This document shows positions 43,756-57,120 of a DNA stretch of 64,000 nt, piece after piece. Location: NCBI GenBank assembly GCA_963922205.1, contig CAWUHX010000020.1, forward strand, positions 1,178,001 through 1,242,000. The letters run 5' to 3'. Numbering within the stretch: the first letter of the stretch is position 1; each line of letters starts with the position of its first letter. The notes under the pieces were generated by a model. That model saw nothing but the letters and a program-made list of their open reading frames with translations. It was not told the origin of the DNA and made no database searches. The DNA comes from Romanomermis culicivorax. Taxonomy: Eukaryota > Nematoda > Enoplea > Mermithida > Mermithidae. A program made the translations under genes and the position numbers.

Positions 43756-46700
43756 ATGGACGCCGATGATGAGAAAAAAATGTCGATAACGAAAAAAATG
43801 ATCAACGATCCTGATCAATGCGTCGATGAAAATTTACTGGGTTTCGCGGCCAGTCATCAATTCGTGAAAAAAATTCAGGTAAGTCGACATAAGAGTTAGT
43901 ATTACAGTGAAAAAACAGATCTAACGTCAGCAAGAAACCACGAGAAATTTACTCTCATCAGAATTAATAGGAATTTTTTCGGTGGATTTCGTTAATATGT
44001 GCTTTCAGTCATTTTGCCTCAGTTACTTCTATTCCAGGAAAAGTCAACTGCGGAAGGCATTTATTTTATAACTTGTTCCGAGGGGCCACGAAATCGGAAA
44101 ACTAATCTTTGAACGAAAACTTTCTCAGTATGGTTTAATCCAATTTGGCATTCAATAACAGCCTTAATGTATTCTATTGCAGTAATTCACGTGGATTTCA
44201 GGTCTGATTATTTGTGTTCAATGCCATCAAAAATAAGTCCGCTTTCTCTTGTAAAAGTTGTATCTGTTCCCGATATAAACAGTCCGTTCGAAACGTTCTC
44301 CTCGAGTGGAAGCAAGGATTCTTGATTTTTCACGTATCTATTTGAATAATTTAAAAGAATTTTTAACCATTGTAAGCCCGAATATAATATTATTTAGGTG
44401 TACAAACTACAAATACACGAAAAACCGATCCGCGTTGATTCGGTTTAGTATGCTATGTGCAGAATTCAATAGGTTCATGAGCGCTCAATGGTAGAAATTT
44501 GAAACATGAGAAGCAGCAACTTTTGCTGAAAATATTATTTCGGCCCACAATCAATGGGGTAAAGCATTGCAGATGTTCTATCAACCCGTAGGCATTATTT
44601 TGTAATTTATTCTTAAGTCTGTTTTTATACAATGTTTTTAAATTGGAAAACGACAAAAACATCGTTCGCACAAAACTTTTACTGCGACATTTTTTCTCTA
44701 AAAATTTTCAGTTTAGTTGAGTGTGTGCACATTTGCAACTCCATACGACTTGTCATCTTGCAGAAAGTCACAAGAACATGGAAAGAATGAACAAATTGTA
44801 CTTTTTCGGGCTTCATTTTTGGGAATGTTGAAAACAGATATAAATCAAATTTTCCCCTATCAATCAAATCAAGTCAAATCAATCAAATCTTAAATCTCAA
44901 ATAAACTCTCCAGTCAAATTAGATTTCGATTTAACTCTCAAATGTTCGATGTGACTTTGAAAAAGCTGAATCATGTGAAAAATAATGTCCGGATTTATTG
45001 TATTCCGTGGCGATTAAACATTCCGAAAATCATTGCATGTTTAAGGGAGCTTTACTACCTGAAGTTTCAAAAAATTTTACGTTTACTTAATGGAGGACGT
45101 TGATAAGACCACTGTAATTTTGTCATCCTCAAAATTTACCTTGATTCAATACTTTATATGATTTCCATTTTTAGGGATATAGAATACTAGTTCGGGCCGA
45201 CATTGAACAGTTCCGGAAGTCGAAAAAGGTATCCTTGATCAGCGGCGGCGGCTCAGGTCATGAGCCGATGTTTGCAGGTAAGATTGCGACTTCTGGGGTC
45301 AGTACAAATCAGCTAACCTTGATGATTGATGCACTCGTAGAAGATCTCTTGTGATATTTGACTCAAGCTTGCGTACATCACCAATGATAGACTTCGCTGC
45401 ATGCTTAAAAAGATTCATGCGAAAGAAAAAGATGAGAATTACGAAGCATTTTAGAAAACTTGTTCGAGAAAAAAATATTTTTCTACTTTCCATTCCTTGA
45501 GAAACTGAAGGAAGAGAACATTTTTTTAGGTTTCGTTGGCGAAGGATGTTTGACGGCTGCAGTCGCTGGACCCGTTTTTACTTCACCACCACCTTCACAA
45601 ATTCTTCAAGGATTGAAGATGATCGACAACGGAGGTGAAAGTCTTTGAGTTCATGATTTTAGATTTAAAAGGGAAGCTATACCTGAAATTTGGTCTCTGA
45701 TGCAAAAAAATTTTTGTCGTCGTTCGGAGTTGAAAACCTATGATTTTCTGGATCAAAAACACATTTTTCGAATTTACTTAAAAATGACTCATCGGATACC
45801 AAGTAAGAAGGCTGATCAGAGAGCTTTCGGGCCGCAATATAAGTGCTATTACTGCGACCATGTGTAAATTTTCAATAAATTGGTATAGAAACTTTACACG
45901 TCTTTGATTCGTGTAAACTCTACTTCCTTTAATGCGTGTCCAAAATTTAAATTTTATGCATTTTGCAGCAGAAACTTTTTGAGTTTCCTGATGAAACTTT
46001 ACGAAATATGAGACATGTTAAATTCAATGCAGTCTGCCCCATGAACATTACGCTAGTGCCGAAAAAGATGATGATAACATGTGCAGCATTTAGAATTCAA
46101 CTAAACCCCGCAAAAATTTATTGTAGAAATAATTGCAGTGGTATCAAATCTGAACAGCAACCACTTTACTTTCCATATTATGTTATTCTGGTGCGCATAG
46201 CCTCCTTTTTTCGCTATAAGAATGGCATTTGTATTCTGGTTTCCATGAATTGACTGTAACTCATAAAATTGAGGGTCAATAATTATTTAACATCTATATC
46301 TCTCTGACATTTTGTTATAGAACTGAAAATTTGGCTTGTTCTGTTGCGCTATTCTACACTATAGATGCCAACTGTTTTAAGTAAAAAAATTTTCACTATG
46401 AGCTTTATGCAGTTATTTTTAGCCAGCGCTTATACTTCAAAGTTTACAACGTTTTCTTTAAAAGCCGAAAGCCCAAACAACTGATGTGAGAATTTACTCA
46501 TGTTGTAAATTGCGATTTCTTCACTGTAGCTAAAAAATTCAACAGTCCGACAGTCCGATGTAATATTGTAATCAAAGGACTCAATAAACATGCTTGCGAC
46601 ATGTAATAATCGGAATTTGCTTTTTGTAGTTGGTATACTCGTCTTAATTATCAACTACACGGGCGATCGCCTTAATTTCGGAATAGCGATCCAAAAATTC

Positions 46701-49700
46701 AATCAAATATCCAAAACTCCCATACGGAGCGTGATCGTTGCAGATGATTGTGCCTTGAAGTCCAAAGATCGTTCCGCCGGTAGGAGAGGATTGGCTGGTA
46801 CCGTCCTCGTTTTGAAAGTGAGATTTTTATTCAGGCGGAAAATTTGTTCATAAAACTTTTTGCCCTCAAATTCTGAATCGTGTTCTAAATTTTGATATCT
46901 CAAATTCATCAGATAACTTCTCAATTTTTTGATAATGCTCCGTTTTTATTTTACTTTTTTCACATTACGTGCTATTCCACGAACCGATTGTATTTGAAAG
47001 TACATGTTTTATTAGCTACAACTGATTTGTATTTGCCTCACTGATAGCCTGCATTGTCAAAATAAGATTCACAGCAGACATGCTCGTTAGCAGTTTTTGA
47101 TGAACTTAATGCCGCGCAATCTCAGATTGCCTGCTGAGCCCACGCACAATAGTAACTGAGGTCCAACTTTTTTTCATGTCTGTTAAGCTCGAAACGTTCA
47201 ACTCACTGTGAAATTTTTTTTTTTGAAAATCGTCAGCGAAAGCTTTTCTGTTGTTTGATAGTTTTTTCACAAAAATTTGCGGTAAATTTTTGTGCATGAC
47301 CCACAATAAGTTTCCCATATATACGCACTATACATGTAATTGTGCGGTTGTCATAAGAAATCGCCGGTCATGGCGAGCCCCCTCAAGATTTGCCAATCGT
47401 ATGGCTGAAATGGGCTAGCCATAGGAACATCCATATTTTTGATCAGAAAAAAACTGAAAAATATGAATTTTTATAGAAAATGATCACTTTCGAACAAAAA
47501 ACGGCTCTAAACCCTCAAAAAGTCCTTAACTTCTTTCCAAACCTCGTAGCTCCGTTACGCGTATGATACTCAAAGATGAGAATCTACTCCTGAGGCGTAA
47601 AAAGGAATATTTTGAGGAGGATGTCTACAGGATGAGCCAGAAAAAGGCGACCGGTGCTGACTTTTATAACTTTCGAACGGACAAAGCTTTTATAACGGGA
47701 TTGTTGCACTAGAATGCCCTGTTTGTCTTTGTTGCAAGAGTCAAATTTTATGCTTCTAGCGTTCATGGTTACTGTACAAACAGAAATTTAGTAAAAGTGG
47801 TCATTTTTCAAAAAGGAAAAGTTGTGAAATCAAAGTAAAAGTTGTCCTATTGTGAAAAAAGTTTTGTAAAGCTGTTTACCCGCAATAATACTTTAAAAAC
47901 TACCCATATGTGTAGGTTACACGTAATTTAAAGTCAGCAACTTCTCGTTTCAATATGGGCAAAATTTTGCCAAAATCAAGAACTTTTGTTTTGAAATTGG
48001 AAAAAAACAAAATTAAAGAAAAATCAACTCTGTCATTGACCGGATCGAAAAAAAATTAAAATTATTGGTAAAACAGAAAGTAGGACACACTAAAACGGCT
48101 GTCTAATAGCAGCTGCTATATGTTTCTTATGATTGGATCTATTGTACTTTTCTCTTGTAAAACATGTTGATTTTGTCAATTTTTATCAATTTTTCAAAAT
48201 TTGTTATTTTTTCAAAATTTATGCAAAAAATCAACGTTTAGTATTTTTGACTCTAATCAGTCAATATTCGAGCAATCTGGCTGAAACTTTGCATTTTTAT
48301 GCCAGACGAGTTATCTGTCGACGGCAGGAAACCGCATTAAAAAGCTTCACCCATTTGAAAGCTATGAAAGTCAGTACCGATCGCCTTTTTTTTGCTCACC
48401 CTTTAGAACCTTTGAGAAAGATCTAGGAAATTGTAAGATGGATTAAACGGATGTAGTTTCCATTTTTCTTCAGCCCAGAATATGATCAAAATAGCTCGTT
48501 CGGCTTTTAACACCCTTTTTTGGAAATAAGTCTCCTGAGAAAAATTAATGTGAACTTGCTCAAGCGCGCCAATGAATGCATTGCAGCCTTTTGCCACTCG
48601 CAGTTTGCATGAACTTTGTTAAGAAAAAATTTTCTTCGAAATTAATGAACATCTTGTACCATATGTCCGTTTTGCATAATCACCATATTTCAACAGATAT
48701 GTGGAGCTATGGCTAACGCAGGATTATCCTTAGACGAAATTGTAAATACAGCTAACAAAGTTGTGAATAATACAGGTGATTATAATTGTCTTGTTTTTCC
48801 CTTTTAGCACTATATTATATGTGATTTAAGGCACCATCGGCCTGAGCATGTCTTCTTGCAGCATCCCGAATAGGGCGCCGATGTTCAAATTAGGGGCCAA
48901 AGAGATGGAACTGGGTCTTGGCATTCACGGCGAACCTGGCGTAAAAAGAACTGACATGCAGACAGCTCATACAACTGTGAAAATTATGATAGATCACATG
49001 CTGGACGAAAAATCGAATACACGAATCAAAGTTGGCCGAGGTTAATCGCAATTTTTTTGTCTTGTAACTATGCCGATTGCACCCCGCATAGCCGAAAATT
49101 GATCATCATAAAAGAACCTCTTCTTGATCACCGTATTCTGATAAGTAGTACTCCAGTAGTACCTGCACCAAAGAAGATGAAACTTTCAATATAAGCCGCC
49201 CTGTGATTGAACTTTCAGGTTCTATAAGAATCCAAACGAACCAGGATATCACTAATTATACAGCAAATCACAAATCTCTCTGATAACTAGAACTCATTCG
49301 AAAAAAACTCAACTGAGGATACTTGTTCCGACGTAGTTCCAATAGTGATGTTTTTATGTCGCCAATGTTCAAAATCAGAGTTGTTTGTCTCGAAAAAATA
49401 ATTGAACCCGTGGGTTTTATTAGAATATACGGTCAATTGTTTACAATCATGGAACAAAGTTTAAAATGGTCTACTGAAATTGCTCATCCGTCTCTGGTGG
49501 TAGTTATTTGCTGCAAGTATCGATCCATAAGCTAAGCAGGTTTTTATTACAGATGACCAGGTGGCGATAGTATTAAATAATTTGGGTGGATTAAGCCAAA
49601 TCGAAATGGGCATATTGTCCAAAGAAGTTATATTTTACACAAGTAATTTGCTAAAAATAAAAAATCAAATTTAAATTCATGCTTACATATATTCAGATGA

Positions 49701-51765
49701 ACTAGGGATGAAAATTCGAAGAATTTTTGTTGGTACGTACATGACTTCGCTGGAAATGCAGGGTTTTTCCATATCACTAATGAAAATCGAGTCATCCGAA
49801 TTGCTGAAGTATCTAGGTACGAGATTACTACAATTATCATCTTTATATTTCTCCATGAGTATTCGTGATATTTTTCAGACGCACCAGCGACTTGCGCTGT
49901 TTGGCGACCACTCCTTCAATGCGATAACGATCAAATTGATTACCATAACTACGAAATTCAGCCTGTAGATTCCAGCGATGGATCACAAATGAAGTCCAAG
50001 TCAAACGGTAAAACATTGTAACTGAAAATGTCTAAAGAAATCAATCAAGCTTTATTTCCAAAAATGCTCCGAACGTACAATATTTTGATTTAGTTGCAAA
50101 ACTTTGTTCGGAAAAATTCATTTTGAAATTCGAAGTATAGTGACTTCTTTCTACAGTTCCTAAAAAATCTTTCATTTTTTTATTAATTGTTGATACAGAA
50201 ACTGAGGATGATTTTATAGCTTACATAAGCGATGGGATAGAAAATTTTTTCTCAATAGTTCAAATACAGCAGTCTATAAGCTTTACTTGTTTACGAATAA
50301 GTCAAAAAATACTTTATTGTTCCTGTTTCACATTTCTTGTCTATTTTCAGTTACAGTAAGCCCTTTCATTTCCAGTTCCAAATCTGAGTTCCCCATTCGG
50401 ACGATGTTTATTGAACGTCTGTAATAAATTATGTGAAAAAGAATCGTACCTTAATGAGCTGGACAGTTTTTGTGGTGATGGTGATTGTGGAACCACGATA
50501 AAGTTAGGATCATCAGGTATACTTTATGTAAATATTACATTGCCCGTCTAATATGCACAACTTGCAGCCTTGAAAACTGCTTTGCATAATGATACACTAT
50601 CAGTCAACGATCCTGCGAAGTTTATCGACGAAATATCCATTCTTTGGCAGAATAGCACTGGTGGCACTGCGGGAGCAGTAACTTTTTCACTCAAATTTCA
50701 TCTCAGTAACGCGATTAAGGTTTTTTTGCAGATATATTCACTATTTTTGAGCGCCATCGCCAAAATTTTGGCGCAAAAACGGTCTGAAGAGCCGAAAACT
50801 TGGTTGACGGCTTTCGTAGAAGGAACGGAGATGATTATGACTTATACAATGGCTAAACCGGGCGATAGAACAATGGTAATGTATTTTTTCTAATACTGTG
50901 CTTTCCACCGTGAAATTTTGGTTTTTTTTCTTTTAGATTGATCCCTTGGCTGCAGCGGCCGAATTTTTCAAGAAAGAATTGTACAATGATAGTTTTACTG
51001 TAGATGAAAAATTTCTCGACGAACTTGCGAAGGTGAGGTGATGACATAAGGGAACCTTAGCCTATTTTCACCAAAAAGGTTGTCGTTTTTTTTAAAAAAG
51101 CAGAGGCTGATTTCATCAAAGAGATTTAAGCTCCGGCCGAGCTGCAGCATAAGCTGTTGCTTAGCTCTATATGTTTTACGATTGCCGTTAAGGTGCAGCT
51201 TAGCTGCAAAGTAGCTCATACACATAAAACAAATTGGGAAAGTTAAGCTGCATCTGAGCTGCACTTTAAGGGCGATGTTATAAAATACGGAGTTAAGCTA
51301 CAGTTCAGCCAGAGCTTAGCTGCGACTTGACTTTCTCGACATATTTTATGTGTATGTTAACTGCAGCTAGTATAACATAAGCTACAGCTAAAGCTGCAGT
51401 CCAGTTGGAGCTTAACTCTCTTCGATGAAACCGGCCCCAGGCTGACATGGGCAATGAAGAGAGAGTCATTGTGGTAAAGATACGTTATCATCTAACTGAC
51501 GCTAAAATTTTTTGTTCTTCACCAGATAAGTGCTTATGCATTTTAATTCTCCTGTTGATATCCACCTTTAGCCTTTTATCAACGTATTATTCATTCATAG
51601 ATTGTTCACGAATCGGCCCTGAGCACGAAGGACATGATCGCCAAAGCTGGCCGAGCCAGCTACGTAGCCAAAGCAAATTTAACCCATCCAGATCCTGGAG
51701 CCATGGCCGTTGATATATGGTTCAATACGATCACCAATTTCTTGAAGGAGGAACTCATAGAATGA
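43756..51765 (+). CDS. TKFC: Dihydroxyacetone kinase / triokinase-FMN cyclase
   Basis: Fourteen exons with matching phases encode 600 residues: 43756-43878, 45175-45277, 45530-45634, 46630-46817, 48697-48775, 48831-49040, 49553-49642, 49697-49816, 49879-50007, 50376-50516, 50568-50677, 50732-50875, 50937-51032, 51601-51765. The DhaK domain has SGGGSGHEP, NYTGDRLNFG and the GLGIHGEPG motif carrying the substrate-binding His232. The DhaL domain has the metal-binding aspartates in D-x4-GDGDCGTT (412, 417, 419) and ends in the PGDRTM, GRASYV and HPDPGAMAV blocks. The family phosphorylates dihydroxyacetone and glyceraldehyde with ATP in the cytosol (fructose and glycerol metabolism); animal members can also cyclise FAD to cyclic FMN. 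Length is close to the 575-residue human protein, and all key residues are present. An open frame continues upstream of the chosen ATG, so a longer N-terminus is possible. Confidence 0.94.
44613..44840 (+). mobile_element. MITE-I copy in TKFC intron
   Basis: Starts AAGTCTGTTTTTATACAATG and has the family's internal blocks, including a CTCTAAAAATTTTCAG-type tract. The right end is degraded (TGAAAACAGATA). Confidence 0.55.
47560..48480. repeat. Degenerate inverted repeat in TKFC intron
   Basis: The arm near 47630-47705 (AAAAAGGCGACCGGTGCTGA and onward) matches the reverse complement of about 48330-48410 (AAAAAGGCGATCGGTACTGA there). The similarity fades outward. It looks like an old foldback element of about 1 kb. 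Its outer borders are not resolved. Confidence 0.5.
51101..51444. mobile_element. Foldback MITE rich in AGCTGCAGCT words, in last TKFC intron
   Basis: The left arm (GCTGATTTCATCAAAGAGAT then TTAAGCTC) and right arm (GAGCTTAACTCTCTTCGATG then AAACC) are imperfect inverted repeats. Between them TTAAGCTGCAGCT-like words recur in both orientations, giving many alternative hairpins. Non-coding. Confidence 0.7.
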
Positions 51766-52097
51766 TAAAACACTTTATTCATCTAAAGAATTCATACATT
51801 ACCTGTCGTCACAATGAAAATATATAAAATTGACTGCAGAAATATAATTTTTGTACTATTCATCACTTTACTGTAAAAATGCTGGTGTGAATGTTATATC
51901 TGTAGATAAAATTCCGATTGGTAGTGTACTGTAATTGCATAGCAAATGTTATTGCCCGCACTGTTCCAAAAAATCATTGGACGGTAATCACAAACAAAAC
52001 TTTCACTATTCACATTGTAGGAGAAATTTACTCGTAGAACTTGTCTGTCCGGCAGTTTTTGTCGGAATTTCGGATTTCAGCTGTTGAATCTGACTTG

Positions 52098-52715
52098 TTA
52101 ATCTGTTTGTTAACAAAATGTTTTCAAACTGAAAATTGGCAAGAAAGTATCATCGTCAAGATCATTTGCACAACGTTTTTAGAGTAAAATTTTTCACTCA
52201 AAGATTGACAAAAGTTTGTCGAGCACGCACATAAGCTCACAGTCCTATGTGAAATACGGTTCATCGGATAGTCGTAAAATGTGGAATAGTACTTGATTTT
52301 CGCTGCAAAGCATTTGAAAAACAAAGTATGTAATTCTCACATTTTTTATACATCAAGTTATAGTCTGCTTTTCTTGAAATGTTTCTAAGAAATTAACCAG
52401 GAATGCAAATACTATTTCATGTTTTTGTAATTTTTTACTAAACCACCCGTCATATAAAGCTGCAGAATTTGCAAGCCAACTCGACTATAGTCTCTTTTTT
52501 ATATAATGCGTCCAGATTGAAAAATGAACAAGAATCGGTATATCGTCAAAATCTTTCAGGAAAAGCTTTCACAGTGAATGTTTTTCACTTAAAACACTGT
52601 TAAGGGTAGTTTGAACACGCTCACATATTTGCAGTTCGTTGTGAAATATGGCGTGGAATAGTAATTCCTTTGGACTTTCACTATTTAGAAACATTTCAGG
52701 GAAAACAGACTATGG
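52098..52715. mobile_element. Cluster of three MITE-I copies
   Basis: Just downstream of TKFC: a copy at about 52098-52331 (plus), a shortened inverted copy at about 52360-52488 (TATAGTCTGCTTTTCTTGAA), and a copy at about 52488-52715 (plus, ending CAGGGAAAACAGACTATG). Confidence 0.65.
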
Positions 52716-52833
52716 GTCCCAGCAACCTATAGGTGAAAGATTCCAAAGTAAAAGTGTTGAGTATGGCGACAGCAGCCACCTCAACTTCGAACTCTTGCAA
52801 ATTATCTACCTTTTAAAGAGCGCCTTTCCCATT

Positions 52834-52906
52834 GCTCGGGTGGTTCAGTTGGTTAAAGCGTGTGGACGATAGCCGCAAGGTCCCGGGTTCAAGCAGTTGC
52901 CGCGAC
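52834..52906 (+). repeat. tRNA-like sequence / SINE head
   Basis: A-box-like TGGTTCAGTTGGTTAAAGCG and B-box-like GGGTTCAAGC lie at tRNA spacing, with a short stem (GTGG/CCGC) between them. The acceptor arms do not pair and the T-arm is imperfect, so I call it a tRNA pseudogene or the head of a tRNA-derived SINE. Confidence 0.5.
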
Positions 52907-53431
52907 AAAAGCTTTACGTAATCGATCTTGAATACAGTGATTATTTTGTCTTCAATTTACAAGCATCTTGCCAAATATAGATTATAGACTTGGAACGAAC
53001 TAATACGGTTATATCCGGCCTGCTTCTTCCTGAATTCTTCAAATTTAAGCAACACAACTCGACCATCAAAAAATGTGTTCCGCCTTTATATCAGAAGAAA
53101 TCTTGACACAATTTCTCAGAAGTACATAAATTAATCATTGTACTTGATTTGCTATTTCCGGAAAATTGCTCAACAAGTCAACTTAATCAAGAAAAAAGAC
53201 CACAACGAGTATTATCTAGCTAATGTATATAACACAATTTTAAAATATTTTGGCACGATTCAAATGAGCGTTTTAGAAAATAAATGCTGAATTTATTCAT
53301 TATTGCAGCACTTACCAGATAATTTTATTTTGATCACAATTTAATCGACAAAACTTGCAAGTGAGGGTATAAAAGTGTAACTATCGTAGGTGCTACAGTA
53401 AATTCGATAGCCACTAGCAACTTTAGTTATG

Positions 53432-54340
53432 TTAAGTCACAATTTCTGTAAGAATCAACCAAGGCCTGTAGTTAAGTGTGATAAGTAAAAAATTAATCAT
53501 ACCTCAAAAAAACATATTTTGTACAGTTTTTTGCGCTGAACAACATGCAAGTATTCGTTTGATCTAAAAATCTAAATTCGTTTTGCAACATCAATTCAAA
53601 GGTTCAAATTTTTTGCAATTTTCGAAATTTTAGGCCACAATCATTGAAGGCCTATGCAATGTTGATCAATAAAACTTTGTCGATGAACGTAACAATGTTT
53701 AGTGTATATGCATGACACATATAGATATATGTAGCATCAAAATTATGGTTCACACTACACTTTAAATTCCAATTTTCAACAGTTATCAATGACTCAAAAT
53801 CACACATTTTTGTACCCCATTAAGTCAAATAATGAGTGTCATTGATTAGACTCACTATGTTATGGCTGGATCCCTTGGCCACATACCCACCAAATTTTAT
53901 CAAAATAAAAAAACCATTGAGTGTGCCACAGTGAAACAAGTGGAAACATTTTTTGAATCAAAGTATAAAATTTTTTGTTTTAAAATGCAGTCATTCACCC
54001 AAAATTCTAATAATCCAATTAAACTTCCACGCATTGCAGGCTGACATCCTGGCTATATACCCATAAGGCTTGGGCATAGTATCGTTATCCCTTACATGGG
54101 AAATTACACAAGGTAAAACACACTCTTGATATTGTTGAAAAAACTTCAGGTGCAAGTCGGTGTTCCATTTAGTTGGAATATTATTAATTCTATTCCGAAT
54201 CAACTACATTGCAGTCACAGTATATGGCTACATACTCACAAAGTTGCATCATATTAAAAATTAGAAAAGCCACGTTCTCTTGCTTAACTATAAGATGAAA
54301 GATTGTTCAAATTTTCAGCAAAAACTGACAAACTCTGGAT
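53432..54340 (+). repeat. Left terminal inverted repeat of the 3.7-kb transposon
   Basis: Pairs with 56280-57120 in reverse complement. Well-conserved blocks include the CACATACCCACCAAATTTTA region near 53880 and the TTTAGTGTATATGCATGA region near 53697. The inner border is near the CAAAAACTGACAAA block at about 54321. Confidence 0.85.
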
Positions 54341-54455
54341 CATTTTCAGATCGTAAGAGCTCATAGTAAAATTCACTTGAATCTGATAGAAAGATTTGCT
54401 CTAAATCAGTTGACATTTTTAAAGAGTCAGATCTACATACTAATTATTGAAACAA

Positions 54456-56270
54456 TTATTCAAAACAATCTGTTTTCAGTAGTTCACTTTCATATTCTAA
54501 ATGAGGATCAGACATCACTGGATCCTTGTAGGGTTCTTCTTCATCTTCAACACCATATTCTCCTTTCAGGTTGCTACTATAAAATGTAGTAGGTTCTTCC
54601 CGACGAAGCCTGGCTTCCCTAGCCCAAAATAGAGTAATTTGTTGTGGTGTGAGGAAGTCAGATCTGACTAAAGATAGGTTCCTCCTCATTTCTTCATCCA
54701 CAACTTCAACATTAAATTTTTGAGGATATACAATGCCACCGTTGTATTTTTCTAGCAAATATTGACGTTGTTTTTCTATCAAGGGATGACATATCTTATG
54801 CTTATTTGAAGCCCAACTTTTTTCCACAACATCGAATGAGCCGGCTTCATAAAACAATTGAAGAGCTTCTTGAACTTCAGGCAAGCCGGGGGTCAGTCGA
54901 ACACTTTCTGGTCTTCTACTATAACTCTGTATTGCAATATCACATAAACTTGTTCACAATGGCATTAGCTAGTGGTTACCCAAAGTAAGATGTGGCAACA
55001 AGTTGTGATGAAGTACAAATATCTTTATACAGCCTTCTTCTGGGCAGTTGAAGGCACCATTTTCCATTTTATCAGTGGCGGCTGGATGATCTTCAGATAC
55101 TTCTTCAAAGTTGGTGATTGGGGTTTTTGGATCAATATCACTCCAGAACCTTGATGTTGGAACAAGTGAAACCTTTGGCTGGTCTTCATGAACCACATGA
55201 TGGATTTCAAGCTTTGGTAACTGTTTGAAGTTCAATATTTTCATCTTGAGTATGCTTTCAGTACCAACATTGTAAGTTTTAGTTGCCTTGATTTCAGCAG
55301 ATGTAAACTGGAAATTGAAATAGCTCCTGATACCAACTGCTTTAAGATCCATCTTCTTGTGTGGAATTTTGAGATTGCCACTGATGAATGATGTTCTCTT
55401 GACCGTCTATATGTTGTCCCACACCTGATGAACTCTTCAGCAGTTGTACATTGATTGTTTTCATTTATAAACAGTCGAACTTGTCTCTCTATTAATGCAG
55501 CAATTCAGCCACATGAACCTTCAACAAATTGAGGTTCAGAGGAGTCCCAGTTCTTTACAGTCAGGCCTGTTTTCTGAGATATTGTTGGCACCATGAGCAA
55601 AGTTGGGGAGCCATGAAAACATCCAGCATTGACAGATCACAGAAAATCTGTGTTGATTGTGGGTTACTCTGCCTTGATTTTTTTCAATGTGTCAGTCAAT
55701 ATTCCAATAATTGCATTACTGTCTTGTGCAAGTGATGGACAAATGTGTGGTAGTGTAGAAACCACTTTTCATAACAAGGGCATATGCGATGTGCCATGGA
55801 AAACTGCACATACCAAATTAGCTTGACTGATCTTTCCATCCCCTGGAAGGCAGAAATTTCATTGCCCAATCAAACTGGAGGTAAACATGATTCTTGTGGA
55901 GGTTGTCAATGATGTCTTTCCATGCTTCATTTTAGTGAACTGATCTAAGCTGGTTTTGATGCCATTCGAATACATTATTGATACTTTCATCAGCTAAATA
56001 TTCAGCTTCAACAATTGAGTCAATGCCTCTTTGATGTCCTTCAGTGTGTCTTCTTTAACTGCTCCCAATTGTCACATTTCATGGCATGAATGTGATTTGT
56101 AAACTTCTCCTGTAACTTTGGATGGATTGGATCATCAAGACCATGCCATAAACAGTGTACGTTGGGTCGCTAATCACCTTTTAAATACAACTTTGCTTCT
56201 TTTAGCTTTGATATAGTTTCTTGTGTCTATGTGGGTCCCATTTATCTGAGAAAGATCCAAAAAGTTTATG
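54456..56270 (-). pseudogene. Degenerate zinc-finger transposase-like gene
   Basis: Read on the minus strand. The last part (55352 to 54456) stays in one frame but has two stops near 54950-54970. It includes a C2H2-like finger (CPEEGCIKIF..H..H) and a C-terminal QRQYLLEKY...FLTPQQI block. Between 55353 and 56270 matching pieces such as FEWHQNQ, DWAMKFLP and TAEEF lie in shifting frames. This order resembles a multi-copy protein family I recall from cnidarian, mollusc and crustacean genomes, usually unnamed. Its position between the inverted repeats suggests it is the element's transposase, but I cannot name the superfamily. No intact protein is possible. Confidence 0.6.
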
Positions 56271-56279
56271 TTGGTTCAC

Positions 56280-57120
56280 TACCTTATCAGTTTTTACTAA
56301 AAATTTGAACAATCATTCATTTTATAGTTAAGCAAAAGAATGTGGATTTTCTAATTTTTGATATCATGCAATTGGCTGCAATGTAGTCGATTTGGAATAG
56401 AATTAATAATATTCCAACTAAATGGAACACCAATTTGCACCTGAAGTTTTTTCAACAATATCAAGAGGGCATTTTACTTTGTGTAATTTCCCATGTAAGA
56501 GATAATGATACTATGACCAAACCTTACGGGTACATAGCCAAGATGTCAGCCTGCAATGCACGAAAGTTTTAGTTGGATTATTAGAATTTTGGGTGAATGA
56601 CTGCATTTTAAAACAAAAAATTTTATACTTTGATTCAAAAAAGGTTTCCACTTGTTTCATGGTGGCACACTCAATGGTTTTTTTATTTTGATAAAACTTT
56701 GTGGGTATGTGGCCAAGGGGTCCAGCCATAACACAGTGGAGTTTAATCAATGACACTCATTATTTGATTTTATGGTTGTACAAAAATGTGTGAATTTGAG
56801 TCATTGATAACTGCTGAAAACTGAAATTTAAAGTGTAGTGTAAACCATAATTTTGATGCTACATATATCTATATGTATCATGCATATACACTAAACATTA
56901 TTACACTCACTGACAAAGTTTTATTGATCGACATTGCATACCTGATTACTTATAGGCCTTCAATGATTGTGACCCAAAATTTCTAAAATTGCAATTCAGA
57001 TCAAACAAATATTGGCATGTTGTTCAGCGCAAAAAACTGTACAAAATATTTTTTTTTGAGGTATGATTAATGTTTTACTTATCACAACCTCGGTCGAGTC
57101 TTAGAGAAATTATGTCTTAA
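56280..57120 (-). repeat. Right terminal inverted repeat of the 3.7-kb transposon
   Basis: Reverse complement of 53432-54340 with scattered substitutions and short gaps. The outermost 33 bases still align with the left end apart from about six mismatches. Confidence 0.85.

Larger units (their letters stand above)
53432..57120 (-). mobile_element. DNA transposon with 0.8-0.9 kb terminal inverted repeats
   Basis: Sequence from about 53432 to 54340 recurs inverted at about 56280 to 57120, with small indels and many substitutions. Both outer ends read TTAAG-x-CA-x-AATTTC (left) and its inverse (right); TTAA stands at each border and could be a target duplication or part of the repeat. The 1.9-kb centre carries a degenerate minus-strand gene. 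The right arm lacks roughly 60 bp present in the left. The similarity of the arms shows one element, not two chance repeats. Confidence 0.85.
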
